Assembly (NCBI GenBank): GCA_031289625.1
Contig: JAITPB010000181.1
Coordinates: 1-14,579, forward strand
Source of the DNA: Clostridiales bacterium
GTDB taxonomy: Bacteria > Bacillota > Clostridia > Lachnospirales > WQUN01
Reading direction: 5' to 3'
DNA: 14,579 nt
Part shown: positions 1 through 7,403 of the stretch, piece after piece
How the letters are laid out: the number at the start of each line of letters is the position of its first letter
Position numbering within the stretch: the first letter of the stretch is position 1
Position numbers and translations under genes: made by a program
The notes under the pieces: generated by a model
Told to the model about the DNA's origin: nothing
The model's database searches: none
Seen by the model: the letters and a program-made list of their open reading frames with translations, nothing else

Positions 1-777
1 ATCGAACATCAGTCCAGCATCAACCAAAACATGCCGGTAAGACTGCTGATGTATATAGGCCGGATCTACGAAAAAATCCTGACAACCGAGAATATTTATA
101 GAAAGAAACTGATCAAGATCCCGAAACCGGAATTTATCGTGCTCTACAACGGGGAAGAAAAACAGCCTGACATGTTCAAGTTGAGACTATCTGACGCTTT
201 TATTGAAGCGGAAGTCCCGGCGTCGCTGGAGCTTGAAGCCACGGTATACAATATCAATGCCGGGCGTAACATGGAAATGATGAAAAACAGCAAATCCTTA
301 TCGGATTACGCCGCGTTTGTGGGTAAAGTCCGTGAATACTTACATGCCGGTTTTGAATTGGAAGACGCGCTGAATAAAACAATTCAATACTGCATAGACC
401 ATGATATTATGAAAGAATATCTCAACCGAAATGGATCAGAGGTGTATAACATGCTTATGGCTGAATTTAATATTGAAGAAGCCCGGAAAGTTTGGATCGA
501 GGAAGCCAGGGAAGAAGGCCTCGAAGAAGGCCTCGAACAAGGCATTGAACAAGGCATTGAACTCGGTCTTGAACAAGGCATTGAGCAAGGCATTGAGCAA
601 GGCATTGAACAAGGCCGGGAAGAAAGCAGCCTGAAAGCCATCGAAGCCGCAGTCATTATCATAAAAAAATGGCGCGCTTCTCTGACAGAAGCAATGGAAA
701 GCGTACAGCTCGATCCGAAATATCGAGATCACGTGATTGCTGAATTAAACAAACAAGGCATCGTCTATACACTGTAG
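1..777 (+). CDS. Rpn family recombination-promoting nuclease / PD-(D/E)XK putative transposase, 5' end missing
   Basis: The reading frame is open from base 1, so the gene begins before the window. The first visible residues are IEHQSSINQN followed by MPVRLLMYIGRIYEK. This matches the core of Rpn/PD-(D/E)XK nuclease-transposase proteins, where an ExQ motif (here EHQ) supplies two active-site residues and is followed by a helix rich in R and Y. The catalytic aspartate should lie upstream, outside the window. The ATG at 31 is internal to the conserved core and is not the real start. The middle part resembles the usual Rpn helical region. The C-terminal part is a charged helix built from nine EQGI-type tetrapeptides (bases 511-618), common in this family, and a tail of about 50 residues. 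The family is multicopy in many Bacillota genomes and is linked to DNA cleavage that promotes recombination. No activity can be shown here. A terminator follows directly. Confidence 0.85.
   Translation: MEHQSSINQNMPVRLLMYIGRIYEKILTTENIYRKKLIKIPKPEFIVLYNGEEKQPDMFKLRLSDAFIEAEVPASLELEATVYNINAGRNMEMMKNSKSLSDYAAFVGKVREYLHAGFELEDALNKTIQYCIDHDIMKEYLNRNGSEVYNMLMAEFNIEEARKVWIEEAREEGLEEGLEQGIEQGIELGLEQGIEQGIEQGIEQGREESSLKAIEAAVIIIKKWRASLTEAMESVQLDPKYRDHVIAELNKQGIVYTL
511..618 (+). repeat. Nine 12-bp tandem coding repeats (EQGI tetrapeptides)
   Basis: Nine in-frame 12-bp units read EEGL, EEGL, EQGI, EQGI, ELGL, EQGI, EQGI, EQGI, EQGR. Most units are gaacaaggcatt or one or two bases from it. The unit length is a multiple of three, so gain or loss of a unit changes protein length but not frame. 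The same periodicity keeps other frames open here, which produces spurious ORFs on both strands. Confidence 0.9.
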
Positions 778-814
778 ATTCAACCGCCCCAGAAGAAAGA
801 TCGATGTAACCGAG

Positions 815-845
815 AACCCCGCTCAAAAAAGCGGGGCTTTTTTTG
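815..845 (+). terminator. Rho-independent terminator of the Rpn gene
   Basis: The stem ccccgct / agcgggg (817-823 with 830-836) has a short A-rich loop and is followed by cttttttttgctttt. It lies about 40 bases after the stop at 777 and isolates the nuclease gene from the MarR operon. Confidence 0.9.
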
Positions 846-899
846 CTTTTTCTTCTTTTGTAGGTTGGAAGAATATAGAAAATAAATTCCAGGAACCCC

Positions 900-928
900 T
901 TGCCATCTCGCTTAACAAACGCTATACT
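900..928 (+). promoter_or_regulatory. Sigma-A type promoter of the marR-ABC operon
   Basis: TTGCCA (900-905) and TATACT (923-928) are separated by exactly 17 bases. Transcription would start near 935 and give a leader of about 100 bases before the GTG at 1034. This is the only good promoter between the upstream terminator and the operon. Confidence 0.7.
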
Positions 929-931
929 GTT

Positions 932-956
932 ATAAATTTAATCATTAAGCATTTAT
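932..956. promoter_or_regulatory. Candidate MarR operator palindrome
   Basis: Just downstream of the -10 box is TTAATcATTAA (938-948), a perfect 5-1-5 palindrome. It is nested in ATAAAT (932-937) and ATTTAT (951-956). It covers the predicted transcription start, the usual place for MarR-family autorepression. That the regulator at 1034 binds here is inference. Confidence 0.45.
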
Positions 957-1020
957 CAATCAAGATCGCAATGTCAGCATTTTCGGAAGTTTTTGCATTT
1001 TTTGCCGCTGAACTTTTCGT

Positions 1021-1027
1021 GAGGAGG
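1021..1027 (+). promoter_or_regulatory. Ribosome binding site that fixes the MarR start at GTG 1034
   Basis: GAGGAGG lies 6 bases before GTG 1034. It decides against the longer reading from ATG 971. Confidence 0.75.
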
Positions 1028-1033
1028 ACGATT

Positions 1034-1486
1034 GTGGATAACGAATTAAAAAAGCAGTACATGCAGATTTTGTTTCGTTTCAGAAAAGCTGGGTTGGATT
1101 TTCCCAAAATATCAGACGTCAACATGACCGAGCTGTTTGTGATGTCCGGAATTTCAAACAACGCTTGCAGCGGCGACAAACGCGTGGATATGACGGAAAT
1201 CCAAAGTAACACGCATATCACGAAGGCGGCTATCTCGCTGATGTTTACCTCTCTTGAAAAACGCGGGTATGTCGTCCGCGAAACAGACAGAAGCAACCGC
1301 CGCAAAATTACGGTTGAACTGACGGCAGAAGGGGAAAAAATTCTGGCGGAAGCACAGCAGAAAGTCGATTGGACGCTGGATGAAACGCTTTCCCAGTTGG
1401 GGGAAGAAAAGGCGTGGCAGCTTATTTCACTGCTGAATCAGTTGTCGGATATTTTAGATGAATTAAAATCAAGGCGTGCCCGGTAA
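1034..1486 (+). CDS. MarR family transcriptional regulator
   Basis: A 150-residue winged-helix regulator of typical MarR length. The helix-turn-helix lies at about residues 54-78 (TEIQSNTHITKAAISLM), followed by a beta wing at about 82-96 with the charged DRSNRRK segment. Helices at both ends would form the dimer interface. I chose the GTG at 1034 because GAGGAGG (1021-1027) sits 6 bases upstream and the protein then has the family's usual N-terminal helix. An ATG at 971 in the same frame has no such site and would lie next to the candidate operator. The gene is followed after 26 bases by two ABC-exporter genes, the common arrangement in which a MarR protein represses its own operon and is released by a toxic ligand. 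The inducer is unknown. Confidence 0.88.
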   Translation: MDNELKKQYMQILFRFRKAGLDFPKISDVNMTELFVMSGISNNACSGDKRVDMTEIQSNTHITKAAISLMFTSLEKRGYVVRETDRSNRRKITVELTAEGEKILAEAQQKVDWTLDETLSQLGEEKAWQLISLLNQLSDILDELKSRRAR

Positions 1487-1512
1487 ACGCAAATCAGGGG
1501 AGGGAATTTTTT

Positions 1513-3273
1513 ATGATTAGAATTTTAAAGTATTTTAAACCCAAAGAGTGGCTCATGGCTTTATTCAGCCTGGCTTTTATCGTGACGCAAGTCTGGCTGG
1601 ATTTGAAATCGCCGGATTACATGTCGGCAATCACCATGCTGGTGCAAACGCCCGGCAGTGCAATGAACGATATTTGGCTTGCGGGAGGCAAAATGCTTCT
1701 CTGCACACTGGGCAGCCTGGCAGCTGCCGTCACCGTTGGTTTTTTTGCCGCCCAGGTTGCCGCCGCGTTTTCTAAACGTCTGCGCAGTCTGCTGTTTAAC
1801 AAAGTAGAATCCTTTTCGATGGAAGAAATCAAGCGCTTTTCCACCGACAGCCTGATTACCCGTTCCACCAATGACATCACACAGGTTCAAATACTGATTA
1901 CCATGGGCCTGATGGTGATTATCAAAGCGCCGATTATGGTCGTGTGGGCCATCACCAAAATCGCCGGGAAGGGTTTTGCCTGGTCGCTGACCACAGGGGC
2001 GGCGGTTGCGGTGTTGGTTGTATTAATTGGCTTTATCATGATTTTCGTTATGCCGAAATTTAAAAAGATGCAGACGCTGACGGACAACATCAACCGGGTC
2101 GCCCGCGAAAACCTGACAGGGCTTCGCGTGGTAAGGGCATATAACGCCGAGGATTACCAGGCGAAAAAATTTGAGAAAGCCAACGAGGCGTTAACCGCCA
2201 CCCAGTTGTATACAGGCCGCGCTATGGCCATTATGATGCCCGTTATGATGATGATTATGAGCGGGCTTTCGCTTGCCATCTACTGGATTGGCGCGTACCT
2301 GATTAACGCGGCGCAGATGATGGATAGGCTGACACTCTTTTCAAATATGGTTGTGTTTTCCAGCTATGCCATGCAGGTCGTCATGTCGTTTTTGATGTTG
2401 GTCATGGTTTTTGTCATGCTCCCCCGCGCCAGCGTTTCCGCTAAACGTATCAACGAAGTTTTAGACACCGAGCCTACTATACTGGATGGAAGCCGGACAG
2501 ATGGCCTTCCCGGTTTGCAGGGCGAGGTGACGTTTAAGCATGTGGGATTCAAATACCCTGACGCGGCGGATTCTGTGCTGGAAGATGTGAGTTTTACGGT
2601 AAAGCAAGGGGAAACCGTCGCCTTCATCGGTTCCACCGGCAGCGGCAAATCAACGCTGATAAACCTTGTGCCGCGCTTCTTTGACGCGACCGCGGGAGAA
2701 ATCTTAATGGACGGCGTGAATATCCGGGAGTACACGCAGGAAGCGCTGCACAGCAAAATCGGCTATGTCCCGCAAAAAGCGGTGCTGTTCAAAGGATCTG
2801 TCGCTTCCAACGTGGCCTACGGCGATAACGGCGGCGAAGGATATTCGGCGGACGAAATCAAAAAAGCCATCGCCATCGCGCAAGGCACAGATTTTGTAGA
2901 AAACATGGAAGGCGGCTATGAAGCCGGCATTGCCCAGGGCGGCGCAAATGTCTCTGGCGGGCAGAAACAGCGGCTCGCCATTGCCCGCGCCGTTTGCCGC
3001 AAACCGGAGATCTATATCTTTGACGACAGTTTTTCGGCGTTGGATTATAAAACTGACCGCGTGCTGCGCAGTGTGCTGAAAAAAGAAACCGCCGGCGTCA
3101 CCAGCATGATCGTCGCCCAGCGAATCGGAACCATTATGGATGCCGATCAGATTATCGTGCTGGATGAAGGCAAAGTTGTGGGGCAGGGCCGCCACAAAGA
3201 TTTACTGCAAAGCTGCGAAGTTTACAGACAAATTGCCATGAGCCAATTGAGCGAGGAGGAGCTTGTGTCATGA
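1513..3273 (+). CDS. ABC exporter half-transporter (permease-ATPase), degenerate-site subunit
   Basis: A 586-residue fused exporter: a six-helix transmembrane domain at about residues 15-310, then a nucleotide-binding domain. Walker A is GSTGSGKST (373-381), the Q-loop lies in GYVPQKAVLF, the signature is VSGGQ (480-484) and Walker B is IYIFDD (500-505). The residue after Walker B is Asp505 instead of the catalytic Glu, and the switch position is Gln536 (VAQRI) instead of His. These two changes mark the degenerate-site subunit of heterodimeric exporters such as TM287/288 or BmrCD. The partner at 3270 carries the canonical residues and overlaps by 4 bases. AGGGGAGGG at 1497-1505 is the ribosome site. 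The likely job is efflux of a lipophilic compound at the plasma membrane under MarR control. The substrate cannot be read from sequence. Confidence 0.93.
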   Translation: MIRILKYFKPKEWLMALFSLAFIVTQVWLDLKSPDYMSAITMLVQTPGSAMNDIWLAGGKMLLCTLGSLAAAVTVGFFAAQVAAAFSKRLRSLLFNKVESFSMEEIKRFSTDSLITRSTNDITQVQILITMGLMVIIKAPIMVVWAITKIAGKGFAWSLTTGAAVAVLVVLIGFIMIFVMPKFKKMQTLTDNINRVARENLTGLRVVRAYNAEDYQAKKFEKANEALTATQLYTGRAMAIMMPVMMMIMSGLSLAIYWIGAYLINAAQMMDRLTLFSNMVVFSSYAMQVVMSFLMLVMVFVMLPRASVSAKRINEVLDTEPTILDGSRTDGLPGLQGEVTFKHVGFKYPDAADSVLEDVSFTVKQGETVAFIGSTGSGKSTLINLVPRFFDATAGEILMDGVNIREYTQEALHSKIGYVPQKAVLFKGSVASNVAYGDNGGEGYSADEIKKAIAIAQGTDFVENMEGGYEAGIAQGGANVSGGQKQRLAIARAVCRKPEIYIFDDSFSALDYKTDRVLRSVLKKETAGVTSMIVAQRIGTIMDADQIIVLDEGKVVGQGRHKDLLQSCEVYRQIAMSQLSEEELVS

Positions 3274-5114
3274 GTGAAAGAAGTACCAGCAGAAGGCCGT
3301 TGGGCGGAGGCCCACTGGGGCCGGGCGCGGTGGAAAAGCCAAAGGATTTTAAGGGAACATGGGGCAAGCTGATTGCTTACTGCCAAAAATATATGCCCGC
3401 GGTAATGATCGCCCTTGTCTTGGCGGCCATCGGAACAGCGCTGCAAATTATCGGCCCGGATAAGCTGAAGGAAATGACCAATGAGATTATGAAAGGATTG
3501 CCCGCGCTGGTAAACGGCGTGCCGATAGCCAGTGCGATTGACCTGGGCGCGGTGGGGAACATCGGGTTCTTTCTGGTGGCGTTTTATGCGGCTTCGACGC
3601 TCCTCAGCTTTATGCAAAGTTTTATGATGGCGACGGTAACGCAGAAGATCAGTAAAAATATGCGTGCCGGCATATCCGAAAAAATCAACAGGCTGCCCCT
3701 CAAATATTTTGACAGGGTAAGCTATGGCGATGTTCTCAGCCGGATCACCAACGACGTGGACACCATCGGGCAGAGCATGAATCAAAGTATCGGGAATCTG
3801 GTTACATCCGTCACCATGTTTGTGGGTTCGGCGGTCATGATGTTCCGCAACAATTGGATTATGGCTCTGACTGCCATTGGGGCGAGTGTTCTGGGTTTTG
3901 CCGCCATGGGCATAACGATGTCGAAATCTCAAAAATATTTTGTCCGCCAGCAAAAGGATTTGGGCGCCGCGAATGGCCATGTTGAAGAAATTTACGCCGG
4001 CCACAATGTCGTAAAGGCTTATAACGGCGGCAAGGAAGCCAGACGTTTTTTTGAGGAGGTGAACGATAGCCTGTATGACAGCGGCTGGAAAAGCCAATTT
4101 ATTTCCGGCCTGATGATGCCGCTTATGATGTTTATCGGCAACTTCGGCTATGTGGCTGTCTGTGTGGTGGGCGCGGCGCTGGCGATGAACGGAGCCATCA
4201 GCTTCGGCGTGATTGTCGCTTTCATGCTGTATATACGCCTGTTTACCCAGCCGCTTTCACAAATGGCGCAAGCCTTCCAAAATCTGCAAAGAACCGCTGC
4301 CGCCAGTGAGCGCGTATTTGATTTTTTTGACGAGGAAGAACTGCCCAAGGAGAGCCAAAAAACAAACCGGCTTGCCAATGTGAAAGGCGATGTGGAGTTC
4401 CGTCATGTTCAGTTTGGTTATACGCCGGACAAAACCATCATTCATGATTTCTCGGCCCAAATTAAAGCCGGACAAAAAATCGCCATTGTCGGGCCGACTG
4501 GCGCGGGAAAAACCACGATCGTCAATCTGCTGATGCGTTTCTATGAACTGGATGGCGGCGAAATTCTGCTGGACGGTATCCCCATCAGCCAGGTGACGCG
4601 AGAGAATGTGCATGAGCAGTTTTGTATGGTGCTGCAGGATACATGGCTTTTTGAGGGCACGATCCAAGAGAACATTGTCTATTGCAAGCCGGGCGTGACG
4701 AATGAGCAGGTGGTTTCCGCCTGTAAAGCGGTAGGGCTTCATCACTTTATCAGAACCCTGCCTCATGGGTATGACACGCTGCTGAACGACAAGGCGAACC
4801 TTTCGCAAGGGCAGAAGCAGCTTGTCACCATTGCCAGAGCCATGATCCAAAACGCGCCCATGCTGATTTTGGATGAAGCGACAAGCTCGGTGGACACGCG
4901 CACCGAAATCTTGATTCAAGAGGCGATGGATAAGCTGACCGTGGGCCGCACTTCCTTTGTCATCGCCCATCGCCTGTCAACGATCAAAAACGCCGGTTTG
5001 ATTCTCGTGATGCGGGACGGGGACATTATCGAAAGCGGAAACCACAAGGAACTGTTGGAAAGAGGAGGCTTCTACGCCGATCTCTACAACAGCCAGTTTG
5101 AACCGGCTGCGTAA
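3270..5114 (+). CDS. ABC exporter half-transporter (permease-ATPase), canonical-site subunit
   Basis: A 614-residue partner of the preceding gene, starting at an ATGA overlap, so translation is probably coupled. A Gly/Pro-rich N-terminus (LGGGPLGPG) precedes a six-helix membrane domain at about residues 40-350. The ATPase domain shows Walker A GPTGAGKTT (408-416), Q-loop MVLQDTWLF, signature LSQGQ (511-515), Walker B MLILDE (531-536) with catalytic Glu536, and switch His567 (IAHRLST). The signature has Gln for the usual Gly at its third position. In a heterodimer this signature faces the degenerate Walker site of the partner, so the pair has one inactive and one active ATP site. The long cytosolic N-terminus resembles second subunits of clostridial multidrug pairs. 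Transcription ends at the terminator 14 bases downstream. Confidence 0.93.
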   Translation: MSERSTSRRPLGGGPLGPGAVEKPKDFKGTWGKLIAYCQKYMPAVMIALVLAAIGTALQIIGPDKLKEMTNEIMKGLPALVNGVPIASAIDLGAVGNIGFFLVAFYAASTLLSFMQSFMMATVTQKISKNMRAGISEKINRLPLKYFDRVSYGDVLSRITNDVDTIGQSMNQSIGNLVTSVTMFVGSAVMMFRNNWIMALTAIGASVLGFAAMGITMSKSQKYFVRQQKDLGAANGHVEEIYAGHNVVKAYNGGKEARRFFEEVNDSLYDSGWKSQFISGLMMPLMMFIGNFGYVAVCVVGAALAMNGAISFGVIVAFMLYIRLFTQPLSQMAQAFQNLQRTAAASERVFDFFDEEELPKESQKTNRLANVKGDVEFRHVQFGYTPDKTIIHDFSAQIKAGQKIAIVGPTGAGKTTIVNLLMRFYELDGGEILLDGIPISQVTRENVHEQFCMVLQDTWLFEGTIQENIVYCKPGVTNEQVVSACKAVGLHHFIRTLPHGYDTLLNDKANLSQGQKQLVTIARAMIQNAPMLILDEATSSVDTRTEILIQEAMDKLTVGRTSFVIAHRLSTIKNAGLILVMRDGDIIESGNHKELLERGGFYADLYNSQFEPAA

Positions 5115-5127
5115 CGGCAACAACAAA

Positions 5128-5167
5128 AAATCCCCCGTGAAACGCTTTGGCGTCTTACGGGGGATTT
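5128..5167. terminator. Bidirectional terminator between convergent genes
   Basis: An 11-bp perfect stem, AAATCCCCCGT (5128-5138) with ACGGGGGATTT (5157-5167), has a smaller inner ACGC/GCGT pairing. On the plus strand a T-rich stretch follows about ten bases later. On the minus strand the stem runs directly into six T. It serves both the ABC operon and the convergent NlpC/P60-like gene. Confidence 0.9.
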
Positions 5168-5203
5168 CTGCTTGTATATTTTTTTATGAATAATCAAAAG
5201 GTT

Positions 5204-6037
5204 TCAAGAGCCTTCCGCTTCGGCTTCCGTTTCGGTTTCCGCGAACAGATCACTCAAAATTTCGCTGGGTGTCATATTTCTGTAATTGTCTGGATCCGGC
5301 AAAAAATCTTCATCCCAGCGAAACAGATCATAATGGGTTACATAGCCGCTGTCGCGTTTAGCGCTCGGATATTTCGCGTACCAGGCAGGAAAATACTGAA
5401 GCATATACGATTCCGCAAGTTGAACGGCTTCACTTTTTTGCGCCCCGCTTTGCGTGCCATACAGCGCGACGCCGGGCGGGCTGGATTGCAGCACAACGAC
5501 GCTGCCGTCTTCGCAAGTCCCCAGCGAGATCCAGACATGTCCCGCCCGGCCCAGGATATCGCCCGCGATATGCGTCTTGACATATTGCCGCGCGTACCAA
5601 TCTCCCCATCCGAATTTTGCGAGCGTCTCTGTCATGACGCCGGATTTCATAACGTAGCCGCTGTCATTGGGGATCAAATTAAAAAGGGCCCATCCGGCAA
5701 AGCCGGTACAATCCAGCCCGCTGTGAATCATATAGCGCGTTTTAGCGGCGTTATAATATGGCCCTTGCTGTTCAAAAAAAGTTTTCCAGGCTGGGGAAAC
5801 GCCGATGGTCAGCGCTCCTGCCCCTGCCGCGGTATCCGCTTCGTTCCAGCCGCCGCCCCAGACGTACATGGTCTCCCCCACCGGCTGCAGGGCGATGGAT
5901 AAAAATTGTTTCAGCGTTTTTGTCCCGCTGATCGTTGTCTGCGCCTCATCCGCATACACGCGGGAAAATGTGCCGGCAGCCAACAAGCTGATCAATATGC
6001 CCGCGGAAAGTATTTTTTTTCGCATACCCAAAGTCAT
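5204..6037 (-). CDS. Secreted NlpC/P60-like cysteine peptidase (cell-wall hydrolase)
   Basis: A 277-residue protein with a signal peptide: MRKK, a hydrophobic stretch, then a cleavage site after VYA (residue 29). The mature part contains SGLDCTGFAGWALF with probable nucleophile Cys110, and AGHVWISLG with probable His167. This spacing and context match the NlpC/P60 fold that cleaves peptide stems of peptidoglycan. The motif has Thr where most members have Ser (DCSGF). There is no recognisable SH3 or LysM binding domain. Residues 30-105 and 190-265 are unassigned. The C-terminus ends in an acidic ETETEAEAE tail. The start is either Met at 6037 (GGGGGG only 2 bases away) or Met at 6025 (about 14 bases away). 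Neither spacing is ideal and both keep the signal peptide. The gene is monocistronic, with its own promoter and a shared terminator. Confidence 0.8.
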   Translation of the reverse strand: MTLGMRKKILSAGILISLLAAGTFSRVYADEAQTTISGTKTLKQFLSIALQPVGETMYVWGGGWNEADTAAGAGALTIGVSPAWKTFFEQQGPYYNAAKTRYMIHSGLDCTGFAGWALFNLIPNDSGYVMKSGVMTETLAKFGWGDWYARQYVKTHIAGDILGRAGHVWISLGTCEDGSVVVLQSSPPGVALYGTQSGAQKSEAVQLAESYMLQYFPAWYAKYPSAKRDSGYVTHYDLFRWDEDFLPDPDNYRNMTPSEILSDLFAETETEAEAEGS

Positions 6038-6084
6038 AGCCCCCCGCTATTTTTAGATTGCAGATTTTTTTCCAATTCCGCCAC

Positions 6085-6113
6085 ATTATAGATCATTTTC
6101 AGCGGGAGCGCAA
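6085..6113 (-). promoter_or_regulatory. Promoter of the NlpC/P60-like gene
   Basis: On the minus strand TTGCGC (6113-6108) is followed after 17 bases by TATAAT (6090-6085). The start point would be near 6078, leaving a leader of about 40 bases before the gene. Confidence 0.7.
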
Positions 6114-6137
6114 CTTCGCGGCCTGATTCACTCCTTC

Positions 6138-6180
6138 AAAAAAAAGCCTGCGGCAGCTTTGACGCTGTCACAGGCTTTTT
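6138..6180 (-). terminator. Terminator of the Gfo/Idh/MocA oxidoreductase gene
   Basis: AAAAAGCCTG (6141-6150) pairs with CAGGCTTTTT (6171-6180), with partial inner pairing of cagc/gctg. On the minus strand the stem runs into eight T. It lies about 17 bases after the oxidoreductase stop at 6197 and just before the NlpC/P60 promoter. T-tracts on both sides would allow bidirectional action. Confidence 0.88.
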
Positions 6181-6196
6181 TTATTTTTTATATTTT

Positions 6197-7249
6197 TTAC
6201 TTGAAGGCAGCCTTTAATTTCTTGATGGGCTGACCTGCGGAAGCGATGGCAGAGCCGGTTTCAATGGATTTTAAAATATCAAAAACAGCCTGCATATCGC
6301 CCAAGCCTTTTTCTGGCGTGGAGAGAATCGGCGTATCCGTGACCACAGCCTCGTAGAAGTTTATCAGTTCATTGTAATAGCCTTCGCCCGGCTTGTACGG
6401 TATGGCCTGGCATTCGCCTTCTTTTGTCGTGTAGTTGACAAAGCCGCATTCCTTACTTTCCAAAAATATTTCGCCGTCTGTACCGAAAATCCGCAGCCCC
6501 ACCATCGGCGTTTGCGTTTCTTTGGCAATGCAGTAGTACGTATAATGCCCCGCAATCTGGTTGTCAAAACTCAGCAGCGCGGTGATGCAGGAATAAGGAC
6601 AGAAGTCCGCGTCCGTATGCCGCCCGCGCGCGTAAACGTCCTCCAAATTGCCAAAGAAAAAGCGGTGACGGGCCATGTGATGGACAGCGTCGTCTAAAAA
6701 TACGCCGCCTTTAAAATCCGGATGCTGACGCCACTCCGTAGAGGCGAAAGACGGCCCCAGCATTTCTTCCTGAAATTCCTTGACATGGTTATCGATAAAA
6801 TACACGACATTGCCGATGGCTTTTTTATCAATAAGATCTTTAATGATCTTGTGAGATTCCTCGTAGCGGAAATTTTCGGCCAGCAGGATTTTGATTTTTT
6901 TGCCCAGCTTGAGCAGTTCCTTGGCGCCGTTTATCGTGGCGGCGAAAGGCTTTTCCAGGATGATGTGTTTGCCCAGGTCAATCACGTCTTTGGCGACTTC
7001 ATGCGTTTGTTCGATGGGTACCAGGATATCTACCGCGTCCATCTCGACAGTGTTTATCATTTTCATATAACTGTCAAACGCCTTATCCTGTCCCAGTCCC
7101 ACTGCGGACGCGGCGGCGCGCGCTTTTTCCATCTGTCTATCACAAACCGCGGCAATAGTATATTTGTCTTTCAAGCGCTCAAAGGCGGGGTAATGCAATT
7201 TCTCCCACGCCATGCCCGCGCCGATCACGCCGATCTTGATATTTTTCAT
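6197..7249 (-). CDS. Gfo/Idh/MocA family NAD(P)-dependent oxidoreductase
   Basis: A 350-residue protein. The N-terminal Rossmann fold is evident from KIGVIGAGMAWEKLHYPAF (residues 5-23) and from ILEKP (98-101), whose Lys is the family's conserved catalytic or cofactor-contact residue. The C-terminal alpha/beta domain carries GGVFLDDAVHHMARHRFFFG, matching the GG...D...H substrate-binding helix. Such enzymes oxidise or reduce sugars, inositols or related polyols with NAD(P). The substrate is not predictable here, and no sugar-transport gene is adjacent. I chose Met at 7249 because GGGGGAG sits just upstream and the Rossmann fold starts at once. The frame is open to an ATG at 7384, but those 45 residues are not family-like and would overlap the divergent promoter region. 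The gene is followed by its own terminator. Confidence 0.9.
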   Translation of the reverse strand: MKNIKIGVIGAGMAWEKLHYPAFERLKDKYTIAAVCDRQMEKARAAASAVGLGQDKAFDSYMKMINTVEMDAVDILVPIEQTHEVAKDVIDLGKHIILEKPFAATINGAKELLKLGKKIKILLAENFRYEESHKIIKDLIDKKAIGNVVYFIDNHVKEFQEEMLGPSFASTEWRQHPDFKGGVFLDDAVHHMARHRFFFGNLEDVYARGRHTDADFCPYSCITALLSFDNQIAGHYTYYCIAKETQTPMVGLRIFGTDGEIFLESKECGFVNYTTKEGECQAIPYKPGEGYYNELINFYEAVVTDTPILSTPEKGLGDMQAVFDILKSIETGSAIASAGQPIKKLKAAFK

Positions 7250-7279
7250 TTTTCTCCCCCTCGTTGTAAAGATTTGCCA

Positions 7280-7297
7280 TACCCATACGAATGGGTA
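7280..7297. promoter_or_regulatory. Candidate operator palindrome upstream of the oxidoreductase
   Basis: TACCCAT (7280-7286) and ATGGGTA (7291-7297) form a perfect 7-4-7 inverted repeat, 31 bases before the oxidoreductase start and within its likely leader or promoter. There is no T-tract and the loop is only ACGA, so a protein-binding site is more likely than a terminator. The binding protein is unknown. Confidence 0.4.
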
Positions 7298-7403
7298 CCC
7301 TTTTAGGCTGTTGTTTTTTCCTGAAAATATGTAAGGAAATTTTACGCAATCCATATTATAATAAGTATAGGCAATCAATTTCATGGAGAAAAGAGGGAAC
7401 GGA

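Noticed and set aside
511..618. Possible CRISPR-like array
   Set aside because: The units are contiguous 12-bp coding repeats with no spacers.
384..732. Three extra ORFs inside the Rpn gene (one plus frame, two minus frames)
   Set aside because: They exist only because the 12-bp repeat keeps other frames open. They have low-complexity products and no start signals.
971..1033. Longer MarR start at ATG 971
   Set aside because: No ribosome site, a non-family N-terminus, and GAGGAGG sits just before GTG 1034.
935..1033. Riboswitch or structured leader before the MarR gene
   Set aside because: I see only the short palindrome and no extended conserved RNA fold or antiterminator.
3222..4097. 291-codon minus-strand ORF antisense to the second ABC gene
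   Set aside because: It lies wholly over a clearly real coding region, with a His/Arg-rich composition typical of antisense shadows and no domain.
4257..4970. 237-codon minus-strand ORF over the ABC ATPase domain
   Set aside because: The plus strand shows all ABC motifs. This is a shadow frame.
5147..5902. 251-codon plus-strand ORF opposite the NlpC/P60-like gene
   Set aside because: It starts inside the terminator, has no ribosome site and is antisense to a gene with signal peptide and catalytic motifs.
6722..7306. 194-codon plus-strand ORF opposite the oxidoreductase
   Set aside because: Antisense to the Rossmann-fold gene, with no recognisable domain.
7250..7384. 45-residue N-terminal extension of the oxidoreductase
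   Set aside because: The residues are not family-like, a good ribosome site precedes Met 7249, and the extension would cover the divergent regulatory region.
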